From Bacteroidota bacterium (GTDB taxonomy: Bacteria; Bacteroidota; Ignavibacteria; Kapaibacteriales; UBA961), in NCBI GenBank assembly GCA_005788035.1, contig SXZI01000051.1, positions 1-36,322 on the forward strand: a stretch of 36,322 nucleotides of DNA. Direction: 5' to 3'. Positions 28,150 to 36,322 of the stretch are shown here, in pieces. The first letter of the stretch is position 1; every line of letters begins with the position of its first letter. The position numbers and the translations under genes were made by a program. The notes below the pieces were generated by a model. The model made no database searches and was not told the origin of the DNA. It saw nothing but the letters and a program-made list of their open reading frames with translations.

Positions 28150-29280
28150 ATGATCTATCTTGATAATTCGGCCACGACGCACATTGATGAAGAAATTTTG
28201 GATGCAATGTTGCCCTGGATGAGGGATTTTTTTGGAAATCCATCTTCGGCTTATGCACTTGGGAGAAAAGCTAGAGTGGCAATTGAAGAAGCAAGGGAGG
28301 AAATTGCTGCATCAATGAATGCTCATCCTGCAGAATTACTATTTACAAGCGGGGGAACTGAGGCAAATAATGCGATTTTGAAAAGTTGTTGCATCGAATC
28401 AGGACTCACAAATGCATTGGCGATTTCAGCGATTGAACATCATGCTGTTTCTCATCCATCGGAATGGCTTGCAGTTCAAGGATTTACAGTAAAGATACTT
28501 GGGGTTGATTCGCTTGGGATTGTAGAACAACATTGGTATGAAGCATTGCCTTCAGAGAATACGCTTATTAGTATCATGCAAGCAAATAATGAGACCGGTG
28601 TGATACAACAGATTGATACGATACGCGCAATGATTCCTGAACAATCATTCATTCATACAGATGCCGTGCAGAGTTTTGGGAAAATACCTATCGATGTCCA
28701 GCAATTGGGCATTGACTTTCTTTCCGTATCCGCCCATAAAATTCATGGTCCTAAAGGAATTGGGGCCATGTATATCAGAAAAGGAATTGATTTTAAGTCT
28801 CATCAGCATGGTGGTGGACAAGAGAGAAACAGAAGGGCCGGCACCGAATCTCCGGCTTTGATCGTGGGTTTCCAAATTGCGGTACGCAATGCCATCCGTG
28901 AGATGGAATCAAGACATCAACATATGCGATCTTTGCAGCTACTCATGCGTTCTTTGTTGAAGGAACACATACCGCAAGCAAGAATAAATACACCCGAGAA
29001 CCCCGCTTCAAGCCTACCTTCCATCATGAATGTTTCATTTCAGCATATCAATGATGGAGAGGCGATTCTCCAATTAATGGATATGGCTGGAATAGCAGTG
29101 TCAAACGGATCGGCATGTGTATCGGGAAGCCAACAGCCCTCACATGTATTGAAGGCACTTGGGTTGAGCGATCAAGAGGCAAAAGCCGCAGTTCGATTCT
29201 CTTTTAGTAAGGATAATACTGAAGAGGAAATCACTGAGGCAGTATTGGAACTGAAACATATCATTGCTTCTTTGTCTTGA
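28150..29280 (+). CDS. Cysteine desulfurase (NifS/IscS family)
   Basis: MIYLDNSATTHIDEEILDAM, FTSGGTEANNAIL, SVSAHKIHGPKGIGAMYIRKG (PLP Lys), VSNGSACVSGSQQPSHVLKALG (active Cys). Confidence 0.94.
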   Translation: MIYLDNSATTHIDEEILDAMLPWMRDFFGNPSSAYALGRKARVAIEEAREEIAASMNAHPAELLFTSGGTEANNAILKSCCIESGLTNALAISAIEHHAVSHPSEWLAVQGFTVKILGVDSLGIVEQHWYEALPSENTLISIMQANNETGVIQQIDTIRAMIPEQSFIHTDAVQSFGKIPIDVQQLGIDFLSVSAHKIHGPKGIGAMYIRKGIDFKSHQHGGGQERNRRAGTESPALIVGFQIAVRNAIREMESRHQHMRSLQLLMRSLLKEHIPQARINTPENPASSLPSIMNVSFQHINDGEAILQLMDMAGIAVSNGSACVSGSQQPSHVLKALGLSDQEAKAAVRFSFSKDNTEEEITEAVLELKHIIASLS

Positions 29281-29806
29281 TTGGCTTATCACCAATCTGC
29301 AAGTATGGTTTCATCTTTGCGAATTTCTTATCTCCGATTCCTTTCACATTCATGATGTCCTCAATAGTCGAAAAGGATTGCTGCTTACGATAAGCAAGTA
29401 TTTTTTCCGCAGTAGATGGACCAATTCCGGGCAATTGCATGAATTCTTGCGCACTTGCAGTATTGATATTGATTATGCTCGGTTGTTTTATTGTTTTTTG
29501 GGGATATGTCGGCCTGATTCCGGCATCAAGTAAAGAAGGAATGGTGTCTTTTGTTGAGTCTACCGAAAGCATTTGCTCTAGTCTTTTGTCTTCGGCTTTT
29601 ATGATACTATCGATGATGAAATGAGCACGAGTCATGCCATCGTGAGCTCTGATTCCCTGCATGCTTATGACCCCTGTTCTTCGAATAATCATGCCCGTCA
29701 ATCCACCACTGATCAATATAATCAAGATTACAACTTCTTGTCTTGTCATACCGAAAGCAGATTGCAAAAGCATCCGTAATTGCTCTCCGACCTTTTTGCT
29801 TGTCAT
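29261..29806 (-). CDS. ComEA-like helix-hairpin-helix protein with N-terminal TM segment
   Basis: INTASAQEFMQLPGIGPSTAEKILAYRKQQSFSTIEDIMNVKGIGDKKFAKMKPYL; TM VVILIILISGGLTGMII. Start moved to 29806 (MTSKK) to avoid overlap with dnaJ. Confidence 0.88.
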   Translation of the reverse strand: MTSKKVGEQLRMLLQSAFGMTRQEVVILIILISGGLTGMIIRRTGVISMQGIRAHDGMTRAHFIIDSIIKAEDKRLEQMLSVDSTKDTIPSLLDAGIRPTYPQKTIKQPSIININTASAQEFMQLPGIGPSTAEKILAYRKQQSFSTIEDIMNVKGIGDKKFAKMKPYLQIGDKPIKTKKQ

Positions 29807-29834
29807 TGAAATGTCCCCTGAAATCGTTAATCGA

Positions 29835-31016
29835 TCAACCGGAAAAAGCACCTTTCATTCGTTCAAAAAATGCGGATGAGCCATGCCCTGAATGCTCGTC
29901 TCCATAGGTTCTTTCCGGATTAATATGCTCGGATTGAGCCAGTTCTTTCAATATTTTCTTTTCATCACTTGACAGACTTGTTGGAACATGTACATTCACA
30001 TGTACATGTTGATGACCTCGTCCGCCGGCCTGCAAATGCTTTATTCCCTTTTCCTTCAATGTTATAACAGTGCCTGGTTGAGTACCTGCTTTTACTTGTA
30101 TTTCTTCAACACCATAGAGAGTCGGGACTTGAACTTTCGCGCCCAAGGCTGCTTCAGGATAACTTACAACCAACTCGAAGAGAATATCATCTTGCTCGCG
30201 AATGAAATGCGGATGATCTTTTTCTTCGATCACGATGAGTACATCCCCTGCCTGACCGCCGCGTTTACCGGCATTGCCCCTGCCTCGAAGTGGTATATAA
30301 TTACCTTCGCTTACTCCGGCCGGAATATCAACGGTTTCTGTGGTCTCACCCGTGATTCTTCCTTCACCGGAGCATGTACCACACATGTCTTTGATGATTT
30401 TTCCTGAACCTGAGCAATTTGCACATGGTGCGATATTCACAAATTGACCAAACATTGAACGAGATATTTGGCGTACTTCACCGGCGCCATTGCATGCCGT
30501 GCAAGTTATATATCCCGAACCACCTTTGGCACCTGTTCCAGAACATGAATCACATGTGCAGTATTTTTTGATTTTCAGCGTTTTTGATACACCCATAGCA
30601 ATCTCTTCCAATGTCAATTGCATGCGAACACGCATGTCCTGACCGGGCTGCCCCATGGATTGGGATCTTCTTTGCTGTCCACCACCAAAAAATTCATCAA
30701 AAATGGAATTACCGCCGCCACCGCCAAAGAATTGATTGAAGACACTAAACACATCATTCATGTTTTGATATGAATGAAAATCTTGCCCGCTCTTCATGCC
30801 ATCATGACCATATCTATCATATCGAGCGCGTTTATTGTCATCACTCAATACTTCAAAAGCTTCAGTTGCTTCTTTGAATTTTTCTTCGGCTTCTTTATTG
30901 TCCGGATTGCGATCTGGATGATATTGCAATGCTAGCTTTCTATATGATGATTTAATCTCATCGGCTCCAGCCTGCTTGCTCAATCCGAGCACTTCATAAT
31001 AATCTCTTTTACTCAT
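29835..31016 (-). CDS. dnaJ: Chaperone protein DnaJ
   Basis: J domain [40 protein letters not shown], four CxxCxGxG-type zinc motifs. Confidence 0.98.
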   Translation of the reverse strand: MSKRDYYEVLGLSKQAGADEIKSSYRKLALQYHPDRNPDNKEAEEKFKEATEAFEVLSDDNKRARYDRYGHDGMKSGQDFHSYQNMNDVFSVFNQFFGGGGGNSIFDEFFGGGQQRRSQSMGQPGQDMRVRMQLTLEEIAMGVSKTLKIKKYCTCDSCSGTGAKGGSGYITCTACNGAGEVRQISRSMFGQFVNIAPCANCSGSGKIIKDMCGTCSGEGRITGETTETVDIPAGVSEGNYIPLRGRGNAGKRGGQAGDVLIVIEEKDHPHFIREQDDILFELVVSYPEAALGAKVQVPTLYGVEEIQVKAGTQPGTVITLKEKGIKHLQAGGRGHQHVHVNVHVPTSLSSDEKKILKELAQSEHINPERTYGDEHSGHGSSAFFERMKGAFSG

Positions 31017-31030
31017 TGCATTCCATATAA

Positions 31031-31570
31031 TTAATCGGGACTTCCGGCTGATGTGACAACCTTCGTGTGCCGTATCACTTTTTCTCTCAATGTATATCCA
31101 CGCTGAATTTCTTGAAGAATATGCCCCTCAGGTGCATCATTGGAAGGCATATGTGCAAGTGCTTCATGCACTTCAACATTGAATGGCTCTCCTGGTGAAG
31201 TTACAATAGGTGAAACTCCTGCTTCTTCGAATATCTTAATTGCTTTCGCATAAATCATCTCCACACCTTTCAAAAACCCATCAGGATCTATGGATTGTTT
31301 TGCTGCCTCCAAAGCTACATGCAAATCATCAACAACCGGAAGCATTTTCAGGATGAGATGCTCATTCGCAAAGTCAATGAGGTCTTGCTTTTCCTTCATT
31401 GTTCTTTTGCGATAATTCTCAAATTCAGCTGATTTTCTCAATAATTGATCGCGAAAATCATCTCGTTCAAGAAGGATGCTCTCCAATGCAGACAACTCAG
31501 TTCCAGAGTTTTCTGCTGATTCACCTTTGTTTTGCTCGTCAGATGCAGACATGTCTAAATCTTCATTCAT
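31031..31570 (-). CDS. grpE: Nucleotide exchange factor GrpE
   Basis: [22 protein letters not shown]...[15 protein letters not shown]...[39 protein letters not shown]. Confidence 0.96.
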   Translation of the reverse strand: MNEDLDMSASDEQNKGESAENSGTELSALESILLERDDFRDQLLRKSAEFENYRKRTMKEKQDLIDFANEHLILKMLPVVDDLHVALEAAKQSIDPDGFLKGVEMIYAKAIKIFEEAGVSPIVTSPGEPFNVEVHEALAHMPSNDAPEGHILQEIQRGYTLREKVIRHTKVVTSAGSPD

Positions 31571-31759
31571 CGGTAAATACCTTTTCGATTATCAGCCCTT
31601 AGGCACATTTTTAACAAATTTACGGCTAAATTCGCCGAAAAACAGGCAGAACTGACGATATTTTTAATCATTCATTTTATTTCAGTTGGAATTTCCGAGA
31701 AATGATTTGGAATTTAGACTTACGTTGTCGAATTTTACCTAAATTTGCCATAGTATTAG

Positions 31760-31779
31760 TTTACTCTCAAATGAGTAAA
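31760..31779. promoter_or_regulatory. Inverted repeat upstream of RNase G gene
   Basis: TTTACTC (31760-31766)-TCAAAT-GAGTAAA (31773-31779), 20 nt upstream of the rng ATG. Confidence 0.45.
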
Positions 31780-31799
31780 GATCTCGAGCAAAGGATTGA

Positions 31800-33635
31800 A
31801 TGAAAAAAGAAATTTTGATATCGTCCACATTGAATGAAACAAGAATCGCAATCACCGAACATGGTGAATTGGCTGAATTGTTTGTGGAAGTCCCTGAGAA
31901 GGAACGATATGTGGGTAATGTATATATGGGGCGTGTGGAAAAAATCATTCAGGGAATGAATGCTGCTTTTATTGATATTGGTTTGAATCAAGGTGCATTC
32001 CTTCATTTTTCCGATGTGGATTCTTCGCTGGAGGAATCATTCAGCACCGATGATGAAGATGATGGTGATGATATAGTTCGCAGTAAATCCAAACCGGACA
32101 AAGGTTTGATTACGATGAATTTCGCTCCGCCTCAACAAACACATATTCCTGCTTCAGATATTATCGAAGCAGATGTGAATGAAATGATAGCAGAATTGCT
32201 TGATCAACCGACGATTGGCAAACCAAGGGGCTTCAAGGCATTTATTGCATCCCTCAAACAACATACATTCGCTCCGATTCAAGTTGATGAAAAGCCTGCA
32301 TTGTCAGATGCAGCGGCAATTGCATTGCGTTTGAAGAAGATGCCTGAAAAACAGGGCAATGCCAAACCATTGCCAACTTTCAGCACAAAACGTTCCGGTA
32401 CAATCAGCATCAATCTCCAACCCAAGCAAACAATCATTGTACAGGTTGTTCGAGAAGGTTATTCATCCAAAGGGGTGAGAGTCACAACCAAGATTGGCTT
32501 GCCGGGAAGATATATGGTATTGCTCCCATTCGAGCAATTGATAGGCGTTTCAAAAAAAATACCATCAATCAAAGAGCGTAAAAGATTACGGTCAATAGCA
32601 AAAACATTCGTGCCTGATGGAATCGGCTGTATCATAAGAACAGCGGCTGAGGACAGAACAGAGGTTGAATTGCAAAGAGATTGGGCTTTGCTCATGGAGC
32701 AATGGAAGGAAATGGAAGCCAATGTAATGAAGGCAAAAGCTCCTTCGCTGCTATACAAAGACAAAAGTCTTGCAGGCAGTGTGATTCGCGATTTGTTTTC
32801 CGAAGATGTTCAAAGAGTTGTGTTCGACTCAATGCATCAGCATAAAGAGACCATGAATTACTTGGGAATAGCCGATCCGGATTTGCAGTCCAAGGTGGCT
32901 CTCTATGAAGGCCGCAAGCCACTTTTTGACTATTTCGGCATAGAAAAGTCGATACGCGAGACATATGAAAGAACCGTTCGACTTCCCAGCGGTGGCTCTA
33001 TTGTGATCGATCAAACAGAAGCATTGCATGTGATTGATGTGAATAGTGGCCGATCCTCTGCGGGAGAAGCCGAGCAGGAGAAGATCGCATTCAAAACGAA
33101 TATGGAAGCGCTAAAGGTTGCTGCAAGACAATTGCGACTTCGTGATATCGGTGGAATGATCATCATTGACTTCATCGATATGCAACTCGAGGAAAATCGA
33201 AAGAAAATTTACAATGAGATGAAGCGAGAGTTACTTAGAGACAGGGCAAAAACAGTTGTCTATCCTATCACACAACTTGGTTTGCTACAGATTACCAGAC
33301 AAAGAATTCGCCAGGCAATCTCTGAACGCCTCTCTGATACATGCCCAACTTGCGAAGGTGCAGGAAGAATCCCTTCTCGATCATTGATTTTTCAAGAAAT
33401 CGAACATTGGATTCGCTTGTTTAGAGGCCAACAATTGGATTTTGGCATAGATTTGCATGTACATCCTGATATGGCTGCATATCTCACCAAAGGACCAATC
33501 TCAAGACTGTCGAAACTGATGATACGATATCTCATCCGCGTACACTTGACAATTGACGATCGATTGGCCCCGGATGATTTCCGTTTTTATTCGATGAAAA
33601 CTTTTACCGATATTACTGCTGATTATTTGTTGTAA
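31800..33635 (+). CDS. rng: Ribonuclease E/G family protein (RNase G-like)
   Basis: GRVEKIIQGMNAAFIDIGLNQGAFLHFSDV, SGGSIVIDQTEALHVIDVNSG, LRDIGGMIIIDFIDM, CPTCEGAGR Zn-link motif. Confidence 0.95.
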   Translation: MKKEILISSTLNETRIAITEHGELAELFVEVPEKERYVGNVYMGRVEKIIQGMNAAFIDIGLNQGAFLHFSDVDSSLEESFSTDDEDDGDDIVRSKSKPDKGLITMNFAPPQQTHIPASDIIEADVNEMIAELLDQPTIGKPRGFKAFIASLKQHTFAPIQVDEKPALSDAAAIALRLKKMPEKQGNAKPLPTFSTKRSGTISINLQPKQTIIVQVVREGYSSKGVRVTTKIGLPGRYMVLLPFEQLIGVSKKIPSIKERKRLRSIAKTFVPDGIGCIIRTAAEDRTEVELQRDWALLMEQWKEMEANVMKAKAPSLLYKDKSLAGSVIRDLFSEDVQRVVFDSMHQHKETMNYLGIADPDLQSKVALYEGRKPLFDYFGIEKSIRETYERTVRLPSGGSIVIDQTEALHVIDVNSGRSSAGEAEQEKIAFKTNMEALKVAARQLRLRDIGGMIIIDFIDMQLEENRKKIYNEMKRELLRDRAKTVVYPITQLGLLQITRQRIRQAISERLSDTCPTCEGAGRIPSRSLIFQEIEHWIRLFRGQQLDFGIDLHVHPDMAAYLTKGPISRLSKLMIRYLIRVHLTIDDRLAPDDFRFYSMKTFTDITADYLL

Positions 33636-33645
33636 GAGGTACAGC

Positions 33646-33900
33646 ATGGCAACAGAACATTATCAGGAATTGCTCAAGCTTGTGCAAAGCTTTGAAAAGG
33701 ACTTCGACAAGTTCTACAATGCGCGCAATAAGGAGGCCGGTGTTCGCCTTCGCAAGCACATGCAAACATTGAGAGAAGCGGCTCGCAGCATCAGAGATGA
33801 TGTGCAAACTGCGAAATCCACTTTCCCCATCAAAAGGGAAGATCTCTCTCTACGCAATGCGCAAAGGAATCCTGCATCCAAAAATCCTGATCAGGAATAA
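33646..33900 (+). CDS. Histone H1-like protein Hc1 family
   Basis: 84 aa: YQELLKLVQSFEKDFDKFYNARNKEAGVRLRKHMQTLREAARSIRDDVQTAK, the Hc1-type helical core. Confidence 0.78.
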   Translation: MATEHYQELLKLVQSFEKDFDKFYNARNKEAGVRLRKHMQTLREAARSIRDDVQTAKSTFPIKREDLSLRNAQRNPASKNPDQE

Positions 33901-33951
33901 ATTCCCCATCCCGCATTAACGGGAATCTTTGTGAATTGTCTATAGAATCAC

Positions 33952-34794
33952 ATGGACTTACGGCTCATTTTGATCCTGACGGGGATCATTGTCAGTTTTC
34001 TTTCACTTGCCCTACTTGTAACACTGCAGGTGCGAAGGAGTGTGAGAATTGGCATCCGCGCTCTACGCGAATTGTCGATAGGGAGTACTTCTCACTTTTC
34101 AATTGAAGGGTCCCTTCAATCCTGTCCGGAACCCGTTCGGAATTATCTTCGCATGGCGATGGGCAATTCCAAACGATTAATCCACTTCGCCCGCATTAAA
34201 CAGATTGGAGAATTCAGAACTTCGCCTGATGGAGATTGGTCTCCCTCCCGTGCGGACGGACATTACCTTGCAACAAAACCGGGATTTATCTGGAAAGCCC
34301 GATTCGGTGGGGGTTTAATACCTTCAAAGATTGCCTGGCTTGAATTATTGGATGGACGCGGATTTGGTTCTGTTAAATTTCTCGGTCTATTCACATTATT
34401 GAATCCCTCAGGCCATGAGGCGGATACTTCCCTTCTTACCCGTTATCTTATGGAATCGATATGGTTTCCCACGGCATTGCTTCCCAGTAATTTACTGAGG
34501 TGGAATCCCATTGATGAGCATTCCGCTGAGGCAGTCCTGCATTATGGCTCTATTCATGTATCAGCCGTGTTCACATTCAATGATCGCAATGAAGTGGTGA
34601 ATATAAAGACCGAAGACAAATACAGAGATTTCAGAAGTTCCTTCGAAAAAGCTACATTCACCCTACATTGTAGTGAATTTCGGGTTTTTGATGGTATGAC
34701 CATCCCGACTTCCGTTGAATTCGTGTGGAATCTTCCAAAAGGGGATTTTTCATATGGGAAGTATACAGTGGTGCAAACCAACTATGAGTTTTGA
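33952..34794 (+). CDS. DUF6544-like membrane-associated hypothetical protein
   Basis: N-terminal TM helix; CPEPVRNYLRMAMGNSKRLIHFARIKQIGEFRTSPDGDWSPSRADGHYLATKPGFIWKARFG pattern resembles DUF6544 proteins. Confidence 0.55.
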   Translation: MDLRLILILTGIIVSFLSLALLVTLQVRRSVRIGIRALRELSIGSTSHFSIEGSLQSCPEPVRNYLRMAMGNSKRLIHFARIKQIGEFRTSPDGDWSPSRADGHYLATKPGFIWKARFGGGLIPSKIAWLELLDGRGFGSVKFLGLFTLLNPSGHEADTSLLTRYLMESIWFPTALLPSNLLRWNPIDEHSAEAVLHYGSIHVSAVFTFNDRNEVVNIKTEDKYRDFRSSFEKATFTLHCSEFRVFDGMTIPTSVEFVWNLPKGDFSYGKYTVVQTNYEF

Positions 34795-34900
34795 CGAAAC
34801 TTTTTCTTCGATTTGAGACTTTTCCTCATACCCTGACAGCTCATCAAAAAACACTATATTTGTTCAATGATTTCCTTTGATGTTTAAAGGCTCACAATTC

Positions 34901-36232
34901 ATGTATACCAGTCCTCATCTTGTTATTCCCCAGATTAAAGATCTTCACAAGATCGATGTGTACACAGCCAATGGCGGATATGAGCAGCTTCGTAAAGTGC
35001 TCTCATCCAAGTCTCCTGATGATGTCATTAACGATGTGAAAGCCTCCGGCTTGCGCGGTCGTGGTGGAGCATGTTTCTCCACAGGCATGAAATGGAGTTT
35101 CATGCCAAAGGCTAATGACAAACCTAAATATCTCGCAATCAATGGCGATGAATCTGAACCGGGGTCATTTAAAGACAGACAAATTCTTGAATATAACCCT
35201 CATCAATTGATTGAAGGTATTCTCATCGCAGGTTATGCGATGGGTATCACAAAAGCATTTATCTATATTCGTGGTGAATATCACAAGTGGGTACGTTGCA
35301 CTGAAGATGCAGTTAAAGAAGCCTATGCAAAAGGCTTTATTGGCGAAGGAATGAAATCCGCATTCGGTTCTTCATTCAGCATGGACATTGTTGTTCATAA
35401 AGGAGCGGGTGCTTATGTATGCGGCGAAGAAACTTCACTCATGAATTCAATCGAAGGTGAAAGAGCATATCCTCGATTCAAACCTCCCTTCCCTGCAAAT
35501 AAGGGATTATGGGGTTGCCCAACAACAATTAACAATGTTGAAACACTTGCCACTGTTCCTGCCATATTCGCAATTGGCGCAGATGCATATAGTAAGATTG
35601 GTGCGGCGAAACATCCTGGGACTTTGCTCTTTGGCTTGTCCGGACATATCAATAAACCCGGCGTTTATGAATTACCGACAGGTATTCCATTGAAGGAATT
35701 GCTCTATGATATCGGTGGCGGAATTCCAGGTGGAAAAAAGATCAAAGCAATCATACCCGGCGGAAGCTCAATGCCTCCAATTCATCCTGATGAGATAGAT
35801 CGCGTATTGATGGATAATGAGTCCTTGAAAGAATTTGGATCATATATCGGAACAGCCGGCGTGATGGTGATGGATGAAGATACAGATCTTGTGAAAGTGC
35901 TTCTCAGACTCGCTCATTTCTATCATCATGAATCATGCGGACAATGTACTCCATGCCGCGAAGGTTGCGGTTGGATGGAAAAGATTTTGAAGCGCATGGT
36001 AAAAGGTGAGGCCACAACACATGATGTGGATTTGCTGTTCAGTGTTGCTTCAAACATCGAAGGTAATACCATCTGTGCATTGGGTGAAGGCGCTGCATGG
36101 CCGGTCAAAGGATTCTTGAAGAAATTCAGAAGTGAATTTGAGCAAAGAGCGAAACCAAGTCGCGAATTCTTCTCATTGAATGTCGTTCACGGAAAAGAAG
36201 CCACGCGAAATCAATTGATTTTGACTCAGTAA
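34901..36232 (+). CDS. nuoF: NADH-quinone oxidoreductase subunit F
   Basis: GLRGRGGACFSTGMKWSFMP (FMN/NADH), GAGAYVCGEETSLMNSIEG, ESCGQCTPCREG (Fe-S), NTICALGEGAAWPVKGFL. Start at 34901 or 34880. Confidence 0.97.
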   Translation: MYTSPHLVIPQIKDLHKIDVYTANGGYEQLRKVLSSKSPDDVINDVKASGLRGRGGACFSTGMKWSFMPKANDKPKYLAINGDESEPGSFKDRQILEYNPHQLIEGILIAGYAMGITKAFIYIRGEYHKWVRCTEDAVKEAYAKGFIGEGMKSAFGSSFSMDIVVHKGAGAYVCGEETSLMNSIEGERAYPRFKPPFPANKGLWGCPTTINNVETLATVPAIFAIGADAYSKIGAAKHPGTLLFGLSGHINKPGVYELPTGIPLKELLYDIGGGIPGGKKIKAIIPGGSSMPPIHPDEIDRVLMDNESLKEFGSYIGTAGVMVMDEDTDLVKVLLRLAHFYHHESCGQCTPCREGCGWMEKILKRMVKGEATTHDVDLLFSVASNIEGNTICALGEGAAWPVKGFLKKFRSEFEQRAKPSREFFSLNVVHGKEATRNQLILTQ

Positions 36233-36252
36233 CATGATTGATCGATGAAAAC

Positions 36253-36286
36253 AAAGGATGTTTCAAGAATGGGACATCCTTTTTCC
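36253..36286 (+). terminator. Intrinsic terminator downstream of nuoF
   Basis: AAAGGATGT (36253-36261) / ACATCCTTT (36274-36282) 9-bp stem running into a short T tract. Confidence 0.7.
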
Positions 36287-36322
36287 ATATCTCCCAAAGC
36301 AGCAAGAGGAAACAATGGTAGA

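Noticed and set aside
33909-33924. TCCCG-CATTAA-CGGGA hairpin after the Hc1-like gene
   Set aside because: Only 5 bp and a weak T tract; not called.
1-36322. CRISPR arrays, IS elements, prophage, tRNA and rRNA genes
   Set aside because: Looked for repeated spacers, transposase motifs and tRNA T-loop patterns by eye; none seen. A tRNAscan/ISfinder run would be needed to be certain.

Overview
This window looks chromosomal and is most likely from the Bacteroidota/Chlorobiota superphylum. That is inferred from gene content and the presence of a T9SS-type C-terminal sorting domain. It is gene-dense and mostly housekeeping. Readable genes: a partial secD (1-239, -), a thiolase, yidD-rnpA-rpmH (rpmH is missing from the supplied ORF track), dxs, a long aldo/keto reductase, an outer-membrane protein, a GT2 glycosyltransferase, hsp33, an NlpC/P60 lipoprotein, a MEMO1-family protein, cca, purK, a 1421-aa T9SS cargo protein, panC, an orphan ORF, a degenerate tyrosine recombinase, a four-gene envelope cluster, a small Cys-rich exported protein, a cysteine desulfurase, a ComEA-like HhH protein, dnaJ-grpE, RNase G, a histone H1-like (Hc1) protein, a DUF6544-like protein and nuoF. 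I saw no CRISPR array, IS element, prophage, rRNA or tRNA. The strongest leads are: (1) the 20.5-27.4 kb cluster coding for a single-TM periplasmic protein with GldM/PorM-like layout, two predicted outer-membrane barrels and a vWA-OmpA protein, which could be an uncharacterised trans-envelope machine; (2) three consecutive hairpins in its leader, one with a UUCG tetraloop and one with a G-U wobble, both in the minus-strand sense; (3) a cluster of DnaA-box-like 9-mers at 27.87-28.14 kb at a gene-orientation switch, a candidate oriC or DnaA-regulated site; (4) a tyrosine recombinase with several substituted catalytic positions; (5) a ~120-aa insertion in the S1 region of RNase G. Family names are from reading motifs; no database searches were run.
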